Of a stretch of DNA of 64,000 bases, positions 8,058 to 15,978 are shown piece after piece. Numbering within the stretch: the stretch's first letter is position 1; each line of letters begins with the position of its first letter. Origin of the DNA: Desulfurivibrio dismutans. Lineage in GTDB: Bacteria > Desulfobacterota > Desulfobulbia > Desulfobulbales > Desulfurivibrionaceae. A model generated the notes under the pieces. It did not search any database. It was not told where the DNA came from and worked only from the letters and a program-made list of their open reading frames with translations. Location of the stretch: positions 120,506 through 184,505 of the forward strand of contig NZ_JARGDQ010000007.1 in the NCBI RefSeq assembly GCF_029210385.1, in the 5' to 3' direction. The position numbers and the translations under genes were made by a program.

Positions 8058-8157
8058 TTAACGGGAAAGCGGCGCCACCACCCACAAGCTCTATGGGGTG
8101 CCAAACAACGTGCCGCCCCTGAGCGGGAAAGCTTGATAACAGCCAAGGGCAAAAAGG

Positions 8158-9219
8158 ATGGCGGAAGAGCAATCCGGGCAGGAGAAAACTGAGAAGCCGA
8201 CTGAGCGGCGACTGCTGGAGGCCCGCAAAAAGGGGGACGTGGCCAAGAGCATGGAGGTGCCATCGGCGGCGGTGCTGCTGGCCGGGGTGACCGTGCTCTA
8301 TTTCACCGGCGAGCGGATGTTCGGCCAGCTCACAGGTATGATGCAGTTCTACCTGGGCAACCTGGACACCCTCAACCTCAGCCCCGGCAACATGCCCGCC
8401 ATCTCCCGCCAGGCTCTGATCAGCATCTTCGATTTACTCTGGCCCCTGATGCTCACTGTCTTCGTCGTCGCCCTGCTGGCCAATTACCTACAGATCGGGG
8501 TGCTTTTCACCACCGAGAAGATCACCCCCAAACTGGAGAAAATCGACCCACTCAAAGGCCTCGGTCGCCTCTTTTCCAAACAGGCTCTGGCCAACTTCTT
8601 AAAATCCATGGCCAAGATGGGCCTGGTGGGCTATATCGCATACAGTGAGGTAAGAAGCGCCCTCAACGAAATCCTGCCGCTGATGGACAAGGCCCCTTAC
8701 CCCATCGTCATGTTCATGGCCGAAACGGCCTTCTGGATTTTTTTAAAATGCGCCCTGGCCATCGTCATCATCGCCGCCATCGACTACGCCTTTCAGCGCT
8801 GGCAGTTCCTGGAAAAGATGAAGATGACCAAGCAGGACATGAAAGACGAGGGCAAACAGACCGAAGGCGACCCCCACGTCAAGGGGCGGATCCGGGCGAT
8901 CCAGACCGAGATGGCCCGCAAGCGGATGATGGCAGAGGTACCCAAGGCCGACGTGGTGATCACCAACCCCACCCGCCTGGCCATCGCCATCAAATACGAT
9001 GCCCTGACCATGCCAGCCCCCAAAGTACTGGCCAAAGGCGCCGGGGTGGTGGCCGGCAAAATCCGGGAAATCGCCCAGGAGAACAACATTCCCATCGTGG
9101 AGGACAAACCCTTGGCCCAGGCCCTGCACCAGTCGGTGGAGATCGATGAGACCATTCCCGAAAACCTCTTCCAGGCGGTGGCCGAGGTGCTGGCCTACGT
9201 CTATAACCTGAGGAAGTAG
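8158..9219 (+). CDS. flhB: flagellar export switch protein FlhB
   Basis: The 353-residue protein has a basic N-terminus (EKTEKPTERRLLEARKKGDVAKS), four membrane helices within residues 32-210 and a cytoplasmic domain. FlhB switches export from rod/hook to filament substrates after self-cleavage between Asn and Pro of an NPTH motif. Here the site reads N270-P-T-R273, with Arg in place of the usual His. The downstream sequence (LAIAIKYD, PKVLAKGAGVVAGKIREIA, IPIVEDKPLAQALH) is otherwise standard. The start at 8158 has a weak AAAAAGG site. flhA follows after 5 nt. Confidence 0.95.
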   Translation: MAEEQSGQEKTEKPTERRLLEARKKGDVAKSMEVPSAAVLLAGVTVLYFTGERMFGQLTGMMQFYLGNLDTLNLSPGNMPAISRQALISIFDLLWPLMLTVFVVALLANYLQIGVLFTTEKITPKLEKIDPLKGLGRLFSKQALANFLKSMAKMGLVGYIAYSEVRSALNEILPLMDKAPYPIVMFMAETAFWIFLKCALAIVIIAAIDYAFQRWQFLEKMKMTKQDMKDEGKQTEGDPHVKGRIRAIQTEMARKRMMAEVPKADVVITNPTRLAIAIKYDALTMPAPKVLAKGAGVVAGKIREIAQENNIPIVEDKPLAQALHQSVEIDETIPENLFQAVAEVLAYVYNLRK

Positions 9220-9224
9220 AAAAC

Positions 9225-11348
9225 ATGGCGGAAGCGGAAGAAAAAGCAGGGGGCATCAATTTCAAGGCCCTGGTGGCGGAAGCGCCCAGCATGGTGGTGG
9301 CCCTGGGGGTGGTGGCGGTGCTGGCGGTGATGATCCTGCCGCTGCCCACCTTTATCCTGGACCTGCTGCTGAGCACCAACCTCACCATCGGGCTGGCGAT
9401 CCTCCTGATTGCCATGTACAACAGCAAGCCCCTGGATTTTTCTTCTTTCCCCGCCGTCCTGCTGGTCACCACCCTCTTCCGGCTATCGCTGAACATCGCC
9501 TCCACCCGCCTGATCCTGCTCCAGGGCCACGAAGGGCCGGGGGCGGTGGGCCAGGTGATCCAGGCCTTCGGTAACTTCGTGGTGGGCGGCAACTACGCGG
9601 TGGGTATTATTATCTTTTTGATCATGGTGCTGATCAACTTTATCGTCATTACCAAGGGCGCCGGCCGCATTGCCGAGGTGGCGGCCCGCTTCACCCTGGA
9701 CGCCATGCCCGGCAAACAGATGGCCATCGACGCCGACCTCAACGCCGGCCTGATCAACGAGCAGGAGGCCAAGACCCGGCGCAAGGAAGTCTCCCAGCAG
9801 TCGGAATTCTACGGCGCCATGGATGGTGCCTCCAAGTTCGTGCGAGGCGAGGCCGTCGCCAGCCTGATCATCATGGCCATCAACATCATCGGCGGCCTGC
9901 TGATCGGGGTGTTCATGATGAGCATGAGCGCCGGTGACGCCGCCGTCACCTATACCCTGCTGACCATCGGCGACGGCCTGGTGGCCCAGATCCCGGCCCT
10001 GGTAATCTCCACCTCCACCGGTATCATCGTCAGCCGGGCGGCCAGCGACCAGAGCATGGGCAAGGAGTTCGCCCGCCAGTTCGGCATGCAGCCTCAGGCC
10101 CTGAGCGTAGCCTCCGGCATTGTCATGCTGCTGGGCCTGGTGCCCGGCCTGCCCACCCTGCCCTTCCTGACCCTGGGCTGCATCATGGGCGGCCTGGCCT
10201 GGCTGGCATACCAGAAGAGCGGCGAGGCGGCCCTCCTGGAGGACGAGGAAGAGGCGGCCAAACAGAAAGAAGCGGAAGGTCCGGAATCGGGCTCACCGGA
10301 AGCGGTGGAAGCTCTGCTGCCCCTGGACACCCTGGAGCTGGAGGTGGGTTACGGTCTGATCCCGCTGGTGGATGAAAGCCAGCAGGGCGACCTGCTGGAA
10401 CGCATCCGGGCCATCCGTCGACAATTCGCCACCGAGGTGGGCATGCTGATTCCGCCATTGCACGTACGAGACAACCTGCAGCTCAAGCCCGATGAATACG
10501 TGCTGCAGCTCAAAGGAGTGGAAATCGCCCGGGGCGAGGTGATGATGGGCCACCTGATGGCCATGGATTCTGGAGCGGCCAAACGGGAGCTGGACGGCAT
10601 CCCCACCACCGAACCGGCCTTCCAGCTGCCGGCGGTATGGATCACCGAAGAGGCCCGGGAAGAGGCCCAGGTGGCCGGCTACACCGTGGTGGACCCTTCA
10701 ACGGTGATTGCCACCCACTTGACCGAAGTGCTGCGGGCCAACGCCCACGAGCTGCTGGGCCGCCAGGACACCCAGAAACTGCTGGACAACCTGGCCAAGA
10801 CCCATCCCAAGGTAATAGAAGAACTGGTGCCCGGCCTGCTCACCTTGGGCGGCATGCAGAAGGTGCTGCAGAACCTGCTGCGGGAACGGGTCTCCGTCCG
10901 TGATTTGTTGACCATTTGCGAAACTCTGGCCGACAACGCCGGGCGCAGCAAAGACCCGGACCTGCTCACCGAATTCGTGCGCCAGAAACTGGCCCGCTCC
11001 ATCGTCAGCGGCTACGTGGACCAGGATGGCATCCTGTCGGTGCTGACTTTAGCCACCAAGGCCGAGGATATCATCCGGGAAAGCCTGCAGCAGACCGACC
11101 AGGGGGTTTATTTAAACCTGGAGCCGAACCTGGCACAGCATTTGCTTGAACAAATCCAACAGGCGGCCGACCAGGCGGCGAACGACGGCTACCAGCCCAT
11201 CATTCTCTGCTCACCCGCCATCCGCCGCCACTTGCGGCGCCTGCTGGAACGTTTCATGCCCCACGTGATGGTGCTCTCCCACAACGAGGTCACCACCCAG
11301 ACCAAGATCCGGTCGCTGGGGACCATTGAAATCAACCCGAAAAAGTGA
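9225..11348 (+). CDS. flhA: flagellar export protein FlhA
   Basis: The 707-residue protein has about eight membrane helices in the first 320 residues, followed by a linker and a large cytoplasmic domain. Family motifs include the FHIPEP-type region (SSFPAVLLVTTLFRLSLNIASTR) near residues 71-93, TKGAGRIAEVAARFTLDAMPGKQMAIDADLNAG, and the cytoplasmic nonamer-ring domain. It is the proton-coupled export motor and chaperone docking platform. Length and order are typical. Confidence 0.97.
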   Translation: MAEAEEKAGGINFKALVAEAPSMVVALGVVAVLAVMILPLPTFILDLLLSTNLTIGLAILLIAMYNSKPLDFSSFPAVLLVTTLFRLSLNIASTRLILLQGHEGPGAVGQVIQAFGNFVVGGNYAVGIIIFLIMVLINFIVITKGAGRIAEVAARFTLDAMPGKQMAIDADLNAGLINEQEAKTRRKEVSQQSEFYGAMDGASKFVRGEAVASLIIMAINIIGGLLIGVFMMSMSAGDAAVTYTLLTIGDGLVAQIPALVISTSTGIIVSRAASDQSMGKEFARQFGMQPQALSVASGIVMLLGLVPGLPTLPFLTLGCIMGGLAWLAYQKSGEAALLEDEEEAAKQKEAEGPESGSPEAVEALLPLDTLELEVGYGLIPLVDESQQGDLLERIRAIRRQFATEVGMLIPPLHVRDNLQLKPDEYVLQLKGVEIARGEVMMGHLMAMDSGAAKRELDGIPTTEPAFQLPAVWITEEAREEAQVAGYTVVDPSTVIATHLTEVLRANAHELLGRQDTQKLLDNLAKTHPKVIEELVPGLLTLGGMQKVLQNLLRERVSVRDLLTICETLADNAGRSKDPDLLTEFVRQKLARSIVSGYVDQDGILSVLTLATKAEDIIRESLQQTDQGVYLNLEPNLAQHLLEQIQQAADQAANDGYQPIILCSPAIRRHLRRLLERFMPHVMVLSHNEVTTQTKIRSLGTIEINPKK

Positions 11349-11363
11349 CGGTGACTTAACACC

Positions 11364-12623
11364 ATGAAAGTGAAACGCTTCGAAGCTCCGGACACCAAAA
11401 GCGCCCTGGCCCTGGTCAAGGAGGAACTGGGCCCGGATGCGGTCATCCTGTCGACCAAAACCCTGCCCCGGGCACCGGGTCGCGCCCCGGTGGTCGAAGT
11501 TGTGGCGGCGGTGGATTTCGCGGTGGAAAACATGGCGGTAACCGATCATCAGGCGCAGCGCCGGGTCAACGGGCGGCGGACGCCGCAGGCGGCCACCGAA
11601 CCGATCCACACGGGACGGTCGACCACCACCAGTGAGCAGCGACAACCGGCCTGGCCCGTCCCCCGCCGCGGGGCCTGGCGGCCGCCGGCAATGGACCCTC
11701 AGACCGGGCCGGGTGCAGCACTGTACGCCGATGACGAGCCAGTGGCCGGCGTCAACCTGAGCCGCGAGGCCAGGTTACTGCAACAGCGTTTTGCCGGTTG
11801 CAATCTTGACCCCCAACAGCGTCAAAACGCCAACGCCATGTCAGATTCCCCGACACCCCGGTCGGACCGGCCAGCCGAAGGTAAAAAGTCGCGCCCCACG
11901 CCGGAAGAAGTGGCCCACTGGCGCAACCAGATCCTGGACCAGTTGGCGGTGCGCCCCCTGCAGGTGGGCGGCAGCGCCGAACCTCTGGTGATCGCCCTGG
12001 TGGGCCCCACCGGGGTGGGCAAAACCACCACCGCCGCCAAAATCGCCGCCTGGTTCAGCCTGCACGAAAACGCCCGGGTGGCCCTGTTCTCCATGGACTG
12101 CTACCGCATCGGGGCCACCGACCAACTGCGCACCTATGCCCGGATCATGCGGCTGCCCTGCGAAATCATCCTGCGCCGGCAGGACCTGAAGACAGCCCTG
12201 CACAAGCACCAGCAAAAGGACCTGATCATCATCGACACCGCCGGCAAGAGCCCTTTCGATGAAGACCATATTCCCGAGCTGAGCCGCTGGTTTGCCGACC
12301 ACGGCGGGATTATGCCCTACCTGGTGCTGAGCGCCACGGCCAAAAAGGAGGATATCAACCACATTATAGCCACCTACCGCCCCCTGGGAGTGCCGGCGGC
12401 GATTCTGACCAAGCTGGATGAAACCCGGGCTTACGCCGCATTATGCCAGCAGATGACCCGGGCCGAGCTGCCCATCGCCTGTCTCTGCACCGGACAGAAG
12501 GTGCCGGAGGACTTTTTGCCCGCCGACAAGGATTTCCTCAAAACCCTGTTCGGCGACGGTTGGGATGCCGCCATGCGGCAGCAAGAAGCGGCTGCCGTCA
12601 ACGACGGCTGGCTTGCACCGTAA
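11364..12623 (+). CDS. flhF: SRP-type GTPase FlhF
   Basis: The 419-residue protein has an N-terminal B domain (MKVKRFEAPDTKSALALVKEELGPDAVILSTK), a poorly conserved basic/proline linker to about residue 190 and an NG GTPase domain. G motifs visible are GPTGVGKTT near residue 214, DTAGK and TKLDETRAYA. FlhF positions the flagellum at the pole and recruits FliF. It is paired with flhG downstream, the standard arrangement. The G3 motif has DTAGKS where many members have DTAGRS. Confidence 0.95.
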   Translation: MKVKRFEAPDTKSALALVKEELGPDAVILSTKTLPRAPGRAPVVEVVAAVDFAVENMAVTDHQAQRRVNGRRTPQAATEPIHTGRSTTTSEQRQPAWPVPRRGAWRPPAMDPQTGPGAALYADDEPVAGVNLSREARLLQQRFAGCNLDPQQRQNANAMSDSPTPRSDRPAEGKKSRPTPEEVAHWRNQILDQLAVRPLQVGGSAEPLVIALVGPTGVGKTTTAAKIAAWFSLHENARVALFSMDCYRIGATDQLRTYARIMRLPCEIILRRQDLKTALHKHQQKDLIIIDTAGKSPFDEDHIPELSRWFADHGGIMPYLVLSATAKKEDINHIIATYRPLGVPAAILTKLDETRAYAALCQQMTRAELPIACLCTGQKVPEDFLPADKDFLKTLFGDGWDAAMRQQEAAAVNDGWLAP

Positions 12624-12687
12624 AAACAAAACTGAATTGAGCTGGATATTTACACTGAAAGAATAAAATAATGCGGGGATATTTAAG

Positions 12688-13575
12688 ATGACCCAAGCGC
12701 AGACCCTGGAAAGAATGATGAACAAGAAAAGCGCCCCCGGTCCGACGCCCGGCCTCGTCGCCGGGAGCAAACGACCGCCCCGGGTGATCTCGGTCACCAG
12801 CGGCAAGGGCGGGGTGGGCAAGAGCAACATCGCCACCAACCTGGCCTACGCCCTGCGACAGCAGGGCTTAAAAACCCTGGTACTGGACGCCGACTTGAAC
12901 CTGGCCAACGTCGACATCCTGCTGGGCCTGACCCCCAAATACAACCTCCAGCACGTCTTCAGCGGCGAAAAGGGTCTGCGCGATATCCTCATTGAAGGGC
13001 CGGGCAACATCAAGATCTTGCCGGCCAGCTCCGGCATCATGGAACTGGCCGACCTCAACGAAAACCAGCGTCTCTATTTCCTGGCCGAAATGGAGGCCCT
13101 GGAAACCGAGATCGATGTGCTGATTATCGACACCGCTGCCGGCATCAACAACAACGTCATTTATTTCAACCTGGCGGCCCAGGAGCGGCTGGTGGTGCTG
13201 ACCCCGGAACCCACCTCGCTCACCGACGCCTACGCCTTGATCAAGGTTTTAAGCACCCGGCACGACATCAAAAAATACCGCTTTCTAATCAACCAGGCCC
13301 GCTCGGAAAAGGAAGCCATCGCGGTGTACCGCAAGCTCTGCCTGGTCACCGACCGTTTTCTCGGCAGCCTGTCGTTGGATTACCTGGGCTACATCCCCTA
13401 CGACGCCAAACTGCCCCAGGCGGTGCGCAGCCAGCGACTGGTCTGTGATCTTTTCCCGGACTCGCCCGCCGGCCGCACCTTTACCCGGCTGGCGGAAACC
13501 ATCGCGGCGGAAAAACCCCACCGGGAGCAGGACGGCAATATCAAATTTTTCTGGCAGGGACTTTTCGGGGGTTGA
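12688..13575 (+). CDS. flhG: MinD-like ATPase FlhG (FleN)
   Basis: The 295-residue protein has a deviant Walker A (GKGGVGKS, residues 39-46), Walker A' in LVLDADLNLANVD and Walker B in LIIDTAAG. Its extreme N-terminus (DQAQ-like TQAQTLERMM) resembles the short helix that activates the FlhF GTPase. It limits flagellar number and lies directly between flhF and fliA. The last residues are more divergent and may form the membrane-targeting helix region. Confidence 0.93.
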   Translation: MTQAQTLERMMNKKSAPGPTPGLVAGSKRPPRVISVTSGKGGVGKSNIATNLAYALRQQGLKTLVLDADLNLANVDILLGLTPKYNLQHVFSGEKGLRDILIEGPGNIKILPASSGIMELADLNENQRLYFLAEMEALETEIDVLIIDTAAGINNNVIYFNLAAQERLVVLTPEPTSLTDAYALIKVLSTRHDIKKYRFLINQARSEKEAIAVYRKLCLVTDRFLGSLSLDYLGYIPYDAKLPQAVRSQRLVCDLFPDSPAGRTFTRLAETIAAEKPHREQDGNIKFFWQGLFGG

Positions 13576-13578
13576 TAA

Positions 13579-14367
13579 ATGATGCAAAAAAACCCGAACC
13601 CGACCAAATTCAAGGATTACACCAGCGCCTATTTCGGCCGGCAGAACCAGCTCGACCCGGCCCGGCGCGAGGAACTGATCCTGCATTACACCCCGCTGAT
13701 CAAGTACATCGCCAACCGCCTGGCCTCTCGGCTACCGCCCCAGGTGGCGGTGGACGACCTGATCAGTTGCGGTATTGTCGGCTTGATAGACGCCATCAAC
13801 AAGTTCGATCCGACCAAAAACGTCCAGTTCAAAACCTACGCCGAGTTCCGCATCAAAGGCGCCATGCTGGACGAACTGCGGGCCCTGGACTGGGTGCCCC
13901 GTTCCATCCGGCGCAAGGTCACCGAGTTGGAGCAGATCTGCAGCGAGCTGGAGGTCAAACTGGGCCGGCCGGCCACCGACGAAGAAACCGCCGAGGCGCT
14001 GGGTATCAGCCTGGAGGAGTACCACCGGCTGCTGGACGAAACCAAATCGGTCAGTTTCCTGGATATCGAATACCTGCGGCGCCAGGCCCCGGCGGAAATC
14101 GAGGGCAATCTGGCGGAGGTTTTTGGCAGTGACGACAAGGACCCCTTTGCCGCCCTTAACCTGGGTGAAACCAAAGAGCTGCTGGCCAGGGCAATCAACG
14201 AACTGCCGAAAAAAGAAAAGCTCACCGTGGCCCTTTACTACCAAGAAGAGTTGACCATGCGGGAAATAGGCGAGGTGCTGGGTTACACCGAAAGCCGGAT
14301 CTCCCAGATGCACAGCAAGGCCATGCTGCGGCTGCGCGGTAAGCTTAAAAAAACCCTCGAAGCATAG
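13579..14367 (+). CDS. fliA: flagellar sigma factor FliA (sigma-28)
   Basis: The 262-residue sigma-70 family factor shows region 2 (LILHYTPLIKYIANRLASRLPPQ, DLISCGIVGLIDAINKFDP, FKTYAEFRIKGAMLDELRALDWVPR), region 3 and region 4 (LPKKEKLTVALYYQEELTMREIGEVLGYTESRISQMHSKA). It directs late flagellar and chemotaxis promoters. The start codon is 13579, or the adjacent ATG at 13582. It begins 3 nt after the flhG stop. Confidence 0.95.
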   Translation: MMQKNPNPTKFKDYTSAYFGRQNQLDPARREELILHYTPLIKYIANRLASRLPPQVAVDDLISCGIVGLIDAINKFDPTKNVQFKTYAEFRIKGAMLDELRALDWVPRSIRRKVTELEQICSELEVKLGRPATDEETAEALGISLEEYHRLLDETKSVSFLDIEYLRRQAPAEIEGNLAEVFGSDDKDPFAALNLGETKELLARAINELPKKEKLTVALYYQEELTMREIGEVLGYTESRISQMHSKAMLRLRGKLKKTLEA

Positions 14368-14401
14368 GTTATAAATTTTCGCTTGTACTTTGCAGTGGTT
14401 C

Positions 14402-14421
14402 TCAATATATTCGAATATTTG
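14402..14421. promoter_or_regulatory. AT-rich palindrome in the fliA-cheY gap
   Basis: The sequence around TATATTCGAATATT is nearly symmetrical and stands out as AT-rich in a GC-rich neighbourhood. It lies 34 nt after fliA and about 70 nt before cheY. It could be an operator or part of a promoter for the cheY transcript; no consensus could be assigned. Confidence 0.25.
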
Positions 14422-14491
14422 ATGACCTCTAGCTTGAGGGCCGGGAACCAGCGCCCCTCGCCTGCCCTAAAAAATACCGCTCGGAGGAGTT

Positions 14492-14875
14492 ATGGCAGCA
14501 GATCCGAATATGAAAATCATGGTGGTGGATGACTTTGCGACCATGCGCCGCATTGTCAAAAATATTCTCAACCAACTGGGGTTCAAAAACATCGTCGAGG
14601 CCGACGACGGCAGCACCGCGCTTAACACCCTCAAACAGGAGAAGGTGGATCTAATCATCTCCGACTGGAACATGCCCAAGATGACCGGGCTGGACCTGCT
14701 TAAGGCGGTACGGGCCGATGCCAACATGGCCGACACCCCTTTTATCATGGTCACCGCCGAGGCCCAGCAGGACAACATCATCCTGGCAGTCAAGGCCAAA
14801 GTCAGCCAGTACATCGTCAAACCTTTTACGGCGGAAGTACTGGGCGAAAAGATGGAAAAGATCTTCGGTAGCTGA
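14492..14875 (+). CDS. cheY: chemotaxis response regulator CheY
   Basis: This is a single receiver domain of 127 residues. The acidic pocket is D13-D14, the phosphorylation site D58 (IISDWNMP), and the switch residues are T88 (MVTAEA) and K110 (YIVKPF). Phospho-CheY binds FliM and FliN to change rotation sense. It lies next to the flagellar block and has a GGAGGAG ribosome site. Confidence 0.93.
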   Translation: MAADPNMKIMVVDDFATMRRIVKNILNQLGFKNIVEADDGSTALNTLKQEKVDLIISDWNMPKMTGLDLLKAVRADANMADTPFIMVTAEAQQDNIILAVKAKVSQYIVKPFTAEVLGEKMEKIFGS

Positions 14876-14893
14876 GCGACGGGATAAATTTCC

Positions 14894-15799
14894 ATGGCGC
14901 AGGAGAAAGGCTCCGACCAGGGCGATCTTGGCTCCCCGCCGGCAATCCTGGACAAACTTGGCGATAACGACTGGGGTGACGACTGGGAAGCCGCCTTTCA
15001 ATCCGAGGACCAGGAAGCCGACGAAGAAGAACTGGCCGGGGAATTCAGCTTCGACGACGACGAGGAGAAGGCGGATCGGACCACCGGCCCATCCCCCGCC
15101 GAAGAGGTCGACAACGCTACAAACAGCCCAGGCGGCGGCCCCGGGCTCTTCTCCCGACTGGCCGGAATTGCCCAGCTTCTCCCCGCCCTGCTCCGCCTGC
15201 CCCAAAACCTGTGGCGCAGCTTCCAGGGCCTGGGCACCCCACAAAAAATCGTCGGCGGCGTTATCTTCCTTACCCTGCTGTTGAGTCTGCTGCTTTTCTA
15301 TACTCTCACCCGCCCCCCCGTCACCCGGGACATTATATTACCCGACGATCCTTTTGGCCTGCGAGAATCCCTGGAGATCGCCGCCCCGGCCGAACCGGCC
15401 GCTACCCCGCCCCCGGCCGAGATTCCGGAGCCAACCGCCTCCGCCGCCGAACCGGAACCACCGCCCAGCCCGCCGCCGCCTGAACCTGATCGCCACCGAC
15501 TTTCCCTGCCTGATTTCCTCATCCCCGTACCTGGCGACACCGGGCATGGCGACGTTTTTCTCCATCTCGACCTGACCCTTACCGTCCAGGCGCCACCGGG
15601 TGAACCGCTGAAGCCGGTGATTACGGGCCAACTCCGGGAAAGCGTCTATAATTTTTACCGCCGCCAGGACCCCGCCACCCTGCGACGCTACTCATTGGCC
15701 CGGGGCGACATGCTGCGGGATCTCCGACTCTGGCTGGAAGAACAACACCCGGAGCTGGCCGCCGACTCCATATCATTCGATCGTTACTGGATTAACTAG
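14894..15799 (+). CDS. membrane-anchored protein with FliL-like layout
   Basis: The 301-residue protein has a strongly acidic N-terminus (residues 20-62), a membrane helix at about 119-138 and a proline-rich linker (about 165-200). A C-terminal domain of about 95 residues contains VFLHLDLTLTVQ, LRESVYNFYRRQDP and RGDMLRDLRLWLEEQ. That order (cytoplasmic tail, helix, linker, small periplasmic domain with a regulatory-looking alpha/beta fold) resembles FliL, although sequence identity is too weak to claim it. It follows cheY by 18 nt and is probably cotranscribed. A flagellar-accessory role is inference from position. Confidence 0.65.
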   Translation: MAQEKGSDQGDLGSPPAILDKLGDNDWGDDWEAAFQSEDQEADEEELAGEFSFDDDEEKADRTTGPSPAEEVDNATNSPGGGPGLFSRLAGIAQLLPALLRLPQNLWRSFQGLGTPQKIVGGVIFLTLLLSLLLFYTLTRPPVTRDIILPDDPFGLRESLEIAAPAEPAATPPPAEIPEPTASAAEPEPPPSPPPPEPDRHRLSLPDFLIPVPGDTGHGDVFLHLDLTLTVQAPPGEPLKPVITGQLRESVYNFYRRQDPATLRRYSLARGDMLRDLRLWLEEQHPELAADSISFDRYWIN

Positions 15800-15915
15800 G
15801 ACGCCCTCGCAAAAACCCGTCAAACGTGTTGGCTGATAACGTGGGAACTTAGAGTTACAAAGCGTACCCGTCAGCGGTGCGGATTTTGGCGACGCCGACA
15901 ACTAAGGAACAAGCC

Positions 15916-15978
15916 ATGAAGAAGATTGAAGAGGTAACCCGGGCCGGCACCGGCAAGCGCGAGGACGAGACCCGATGA
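15916..15978 (+). CDS. 20-codon leader ORF coupled to yihY
   Basis: This short frame starts ATGAAGAAGATT with an AAGGAAC ribosome-site-like sequence about 8 nt upstream. It encodes 20 residues rich in Lys, Glu and Arg, and ends in TGA at 15976-15978. Its stop overlaps the ATG of the following membrane protein gene (ATGA), so ribosomes ending here could restart on it. It may be a true leader or only the way the downstream start is reached. No homology is recognised. Confidence 0.4.
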   Translation: MKKIEEVTRAGTGKREDETR

